Positions 40,605 to 42,720 of a stretch of DNA of 42,720 nucleotides are shown here, piece after piece; the first letter of the stretch is position 1, and each line of letters opens with the position of its first letter. The DNA lies in the IMG/VR virus record IMGVR_UViG_3300035168_000068, positions 1 to 42,720 of that record. The stretch is one strand, 5' to 3'. The notes under the pieces were generated by a model. It was given only the letters and a program-made list of their open reading frames with translations. It was not told the origin of the DNA and did not search any database. The position numbers were made by a program, and so were the translations under genes. This DNA comes from a virus.

Positions 40605-40630
40605 AAAAGCCCCTTAAAGAAGGGGCTTTT
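40605..40630. terminator. Bidirectional rho-independent terminator
   Basis: AAAAGCCCCTT-AAAG-AAGGGGCTTTT forms an 11-bp stem. Eight A's start the left side, giving a T run on the minus strand, and the right side ends in TTTT on the plus strand. It closes the 86-aa gene's transcript and insulates the repeat region. Confidence 0.88.
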
Positions 40631-40670
40631 ATGTGTCCAGGAGGATCAGGGTATTATTAACAGCCGGCGC

Positions 40671-40931
40671 CTAAAACCCAGCCTCCTTAAGCAACAACAA
40701 CCGCATCACCCGGATATTGAACAACAGCTGAGTCGTAACAATCGCCATTGCCTGGTGCTGGCCATGCGGATTAGCGTCGGAATTGCCAAGGCCTCGGGCA
40801 ATCTCATTAATCGCTTCCACGCCCTCCTCAAGCGCCTTGCAAAAGCTCGCCATCTCCCTCGCACCGCCAGTGCTTGGCACTGCCGCATATTCAAACACCA
40901 ATTCCTTCAGCTCATCTTCAAACGACTTCAT
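40671..40931 (-). CDS. Hypothetical helical protein (86 aa)
   Basis: All-helical, acidic small protein (MKSFEDELKELVFEYAAVPS, then LLFNIRVMRLLLLKEAG). The C-terminal hydrophobic helix may mediate dimerisation or weak membrane association. It is followed by a strong terminator. No family recognised. Confidence 0.6.
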   Translation of the reverse strand: MKSFEDELKELVFEYAAVPSTGGAREMASFCKALEEGVEAINEIARGLGNSDANPHGQHQAMAIVTTQLLFNIRVMRLLLLKEAGF

Positions 40932-41039
40932 ATCATTATCTCCAATTAAGTGAGCAAGGAAGTCTAGGCGACCGGTTCAGTAGCGGGGGAATCATAGCTG
41001 TCATACTGTAGCCGGGGCCTGTCGTCGTTAAGCTTGGCG

Positions 41040-41399
41040 TCACCGGACAACGGCTATACCCCCAAGCAGACCGCCGACGAGAAAACCCAGAGCAATAAGG
41101 ATCAAGAACGCCGGGATAGAAGCGATAGCCCATTTGACCATGAACACGACCATCGATCCGAACGGTACGCTTACATCCACTACTACCACCTCTTGTTGTT
41201 CAGGTTGTTTTATTGATCGCGAACGTGAAGCGGAACTCGATGCGGCGACTTGCGATAGAAGCAGACCATTGGGTAATACTGTATCAGGTGAAGCCTCACC
41301 GCCTTCCGTCGGTGGCGAGCCGTCGCGCGTATAGCTACACTTCCAACAACTATCGAAGTTGTTTTCGATCTGCTCGGAACAGTTCTTACATTTCCACAT
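41040..41399 (-). CDS. Zinc-ribbon membrane protein (119 aa)
   Basis: The N-terminus MWKCKNCSEQIENNFDSCWK has two CxxC pairs of a zinc ribbon. A low-complexity Ser-rich linker follows, then a C-terminal hydrophobic segment at about 82-116 (FMVKWAIASIPAFLILIALG) that should anchor it in the inner membrane. Such ribbon-plus-anchor proteins are common prophage cargo of unknown role; exclusion of superinfecting phages is a guess. Confidence 0.65.
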   Translation of the reverse strand: MWKCKNCSEQIENNFDSCWKCSYTRDGSPPTEGGEASPDTVLPNGLLLSQVAASSSASRSRSIKQPEQQEVVVVDVSVPFGSMVVFMVKWAIASIPAFLILIALGFLVGGLLGGIAVVR

Positions 41400-41424
41400 T
41401 CGATTTCCCCGTTTGAATTAATTT

Positions 41425-41616
41425 TTATTTTTCTTGTGTATCCGTGGCTGAATTTATATTTCTCAACTCAGTCCTAATGTCTCGCAAAACCTTGGTTTGA
41501 GCATCCAGCCTGGCTTTTACGCCGAATATCGCAAAAGGCAATAACGTCCATAAGATCAGCAAGAAAAATGCAAATAAAATTCCAAATGAACCCATTGATA
41601 AAATTAAGTCGCTCAT
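41425..41616 (-). CDS. Small membrane protein (63 aa)
   Basis: A hydrophobic segment (ILFAFFLLILWTLLPFAIFG, residues 13-32) is followed by a polar helix (ARLDAQTKVLRDIRTELRNI). GAGGG lies eight bases before the ATG at 41616, preferred over 41637. It is adjacent to the zinc-ribbon membrane protein and transcribed with it. Function unknown. Confidence 0.6.
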   Translation of the reverse strand: MSDLILSMGSFGILFAFFLLILWTLLPFAIFGVKARLDAQTKVLRDIRTELRNINSATDTQEK

Positions 41617-41735
41617 AATAATTCCCTCTAAAAGCACATATCTTAGGCGTTATTCCATAAAAAACGAAACTCAGTTATAGTGCCTAGCGTTTAAACTCAT
41701 TATTAAAAAACAATACCAATAAAAAAGGCCCATAA

Positions 41736-42146
41736 ATGAATAAGATGCTACTGTTAATCGCTATTTCAATACTAACCGGCTGCGCCAGCATGTCTCACGG
41801 GTCGCATCAAAATGTAACTGTATCACCAGTCAATACATCATCAACTACCGGAACCTGCGCACTAAGAAACGAGGAAGGAACTTGGCCAGCAAGGCCCAAC
41901 ATTAGCACTCAGATCGATAGAGACGGCAACGACATGACAGTTGAGTGCGTCAATGATTCGGAATCAGGTAAAACCGTTGTTAAACCTGAATTTTATGGCA
42001 GCTACTTAGGCTTGGATTTGCTCATAGATTTATGCATTATTTCCTGTGTAGTAGACGGAGCAAACAATGCTTTTTACAGCTACCCTGAGTTCATTACCGT
42101 GCCGATGGAAAGAAAGCCTAGCGTCTCTTCCGCTACGCCAAATTGA
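41736..42146 (+). CDS. Lipoprotein (136 aa)
   Basis: A signal peptide with lipobox LTGC at residues 13-16 (MNKMLLLIAISILTGCASMS) predicts a lipid-modified, membrane-anchored protein. The mature part holds four more cysteines (GTCALRNEE, VECVNDS, LCIISCVVDG). It is expressed from the plus strand, opposite the phage genes, so it is probably made in the lysogen: a moron altering the cell surface. The gene product is unlike lambda Bor in sequence as far as I can tell. Confidence 0.8.
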   Translation: MNKMLLLIAISILTGCASMSHGSHQNVTVSPVNTSSTTGTCALRNEEGTWPARPNISTQIDRDGNDMTVECVNDSESGKTVVKPEFYGSYLGLDLLIDLCIISCVVDGANNAFYSYPEFITVPMERKPSVSSATPN

Positions 42147-42151
42147 TAACA

Positions 42152-42202
42152 ATTATCGTAACCGTTACAATAAGTCATATTAAGCGTAACGGTTACGATA
42201 AT
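42152..42202. promoter_or_regulatory. Perfect 17-bp inverted repeat operator
   Basis: ATTATCGTAACCGTTAC (42152-42168) and GTAACGGTTACGATAAT (42186-42202) are perfect inverse copies separated by 17 bp. Each arm contains a self-dyad GTAACsGTTAC, so two identical dimer-binding sites lie 34 bp centre to centre. The right arm runs into the ATG of the next gene. Autoregulation of that gene is the simplest explanation. Confidence 0.75.
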
Positions 42203-42491
42203 GATAGATACGAATGATAAAACAACGCTCGATATTTTTGGACAAAAACGTCTGGGTCGACCGGTTACAGGAAAAGCTAAATCCGATAAGCAAAGAATGC
42301 AAGAATATCGGTTACGTAAAAAAAAGGAGCAAGCTGAAAAACCTGAAATAACGTTAAGCGTCGCTCAATTTGAAATGCTGATGGCGACCATTAATAAATT
42401 AACAAAAGAACGTGATGAAGCGCTTCAACAGCTTCAAGATATGCGAGATGAAGCCGTTATCTCGATCCTCTGCAAGCCGCATTCTATGTAG
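42201..42491 (+). CDS. Basic DNA-binding-like protein next to attR (96 aa)
   Basis: LDIFGQKRLGRPVTGKAKSD then QRMQEYRLRKKKE is a strongly basic segment with the 'GRP.TGKAKS..(E/Q)R..eYR.R' phrase found in small phage/plasmid proteins. The second half is a coiled coil (MLMATINKLTKERDEALQQL). The ATG lies within a perfect inverted-repeat operator and has no Shine-Dalgarno sequence, so leaderless or regulated translation is likely. It could be an excisionase-like or partner regulator given its place at attR; that is speculative. Confidence 0.65.
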   Translation: MIDTNDKTTLDIFGQKRLGRPVTGKAKSDKQRMQEYRLRKKKEQAEKPEITLSVAQFEMLMATINKLTKERDEALQQLQDMRDEAVISILCKPHSM

Positions 42492-42552
42492 TGGGAAATG
42501 TTTGGTAAGTGGTTGATTAATAACGGTCTGTATTTTTCATTTAGTGGGAAAT
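42489..42552. promoter_or_regulatory. Right arm-type integrase sites with IHF site
   Basis: TAGTGGGAAAT occurs at 42489-42499 and 42542-42552. Between them TAAGTGGTTGATT (42506-42518) matches the IHF consensus (YAAnnnnTTGATW) exactly. The pair of arm sites with an IHF bend between, then the core 42 bp on, has the plan of a lambda-like attP arm. Confidence 0.68.
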
Positions 42553-42593
42553 AAAACGCATTAAGTAATTGAAAAATAATAAAGTTTTTTAGA

Positions 42594-42640
42594 ACTCTTA
42601 ATCCATGGGTCCAGGGTTCGAATCCCTGACGTCCCACCAA
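42594..42640. repeat. attR core (47-bp direct repeat, right copy)
   Basis: This is identical to 81-127 and contains the tRNA-Lys 3' end from the anticodon loop, without the 5' half. Outside it the sequences differ at once (A instead of G to the left, T instead of A to the right). Host DNA resumes beyond 42640. Confidence 0.95.
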
Positions 42641-42647
42641 TAATATC

Positions 42648-42683
42648 AAGGCCTTACGGATTTATTCCGGTAAGGCCTTTTTT
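42648..42683 (+). terminator. Original host terminator of tRNA-Lys
   Basis: AAGGCCTTAC is paired with GTAAGGCCTT around a GGA/TCC upper stem, followed by a T run. It is the natural terminator of the tRNA gene before insertion, now on the far side of attR. A similar hairpin stands after the tRNA at the left end. Confidence 0.85.
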
Positions 42684-42720
42684 GTTTTCAGCGTCATATA
42701 ACCTTATCTAAATGCACTGG

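Larger units (their letters stand above)
40123..40670. other. Gene-free region ahead of the recombinase
   Basis: No convincing gene lies between the recombinase start and the 86-aa gene. The stretch holds the candidate promoter, two short palindromes, the phased repeats, an AT-rich tract (40473-40500), a pyrimidine-rich tract (40321-40350), a simple repeat (ATAG)4 at 40361-40376, and a terminator at 40605-40630. Together they suggest a control region or replication origin. Confidence 0.65.

Noticed and set aside
42434-42649. Minus-strand 71-aa frame beginning MILLVGRQGFEPWTH
   Set aside because: It is the complement of the attR/tRNA repeat, and such frames are routine artefacts across tRNA 3' ends.
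1-42720. CRISPR array, insertion sequence or rRNA
   Set aside because: No regularly spaced identical repeats of CRISPR size, no transposase-like frame and no rRNA-like sequence were seen.

Overview
The window holds one complete prophage of a temperate siphovirus (long non-contractile tail, lambda-type tail module) integrated in a tRNA-Lys(CUU) gene, with only short host flanks. An identical 47-bp repeat, 81-127 and 42594-42640, marks attL and attR. The integrated unit is therefore 42,513 bp. The tRNA at the left end is complete; the right end carries only its 3' part. The sequence suggests a gammaproteobacterial host, but the flanks are too short to name a genus.

Nearly all genes lie on the minus strand. 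The left third (0.2-12 kb, read right to left from about 11.97 kb) is the early and lysogeny region. A CI-like repressor (plus strand) diverges from a ribbon-helix-helix protein, a CII-like regulator, small accessory genes, a FimB-sized tyrosine recombinase, a large primase-helicase, GemA-like and DUF4224-like proteins, a PAPS-reductase-like gene broken by a one-base frameshift, a Com-Dam pair, and the integrase beside attL. Two copies of an operator-like dyad lie between the repressor and the early promoter, and the second overlaps the repressor start codon.

The middle and right (12.7-38 kb, also read leftward) is the late region: terminase small-subunit candidate, a cytosine-MTase-like protein, large terminase, portal, MuF-like protein, a tail-collar/Ig-like protein, a single polypeptide joining a Mu I-type protease, a scaffold-like region and the major capsid protein, then an M15 endolysin and a membrane protein, connectors, major tail protein, a G/GT pair with a -1 slippery site, the tape measure, and lambda M-L-K-I-J-type tail-tip genes. 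Head proteins are partly Mu-like and tail proteins lambda-like, so the phage is a mosaic.

The right end (38-42.5 kb) has a third tyrosine recombinase heading the leftward unit, preceded by an approximately 550-bp non-coding stretch with a 21-bp-phased repeat array, AT-rich DNA and a candidate promoter. Beyond it are membrane and lipoprotein genes of moron type, and a small basic protein whose start codon lies inside a perfect 17-bp inverted repeat. Arm-type integrase sites flank both attachment sites, with a consensus IHF site on the right arm.

The most novel-looking items are the phased repeat array next to the recombinase, the protease-scaffold-capsid fusion with a terminator-like hairpin just before it, the inverted-repeat operator at 42.15 kb, and the use of three different tyrosine recombinases.
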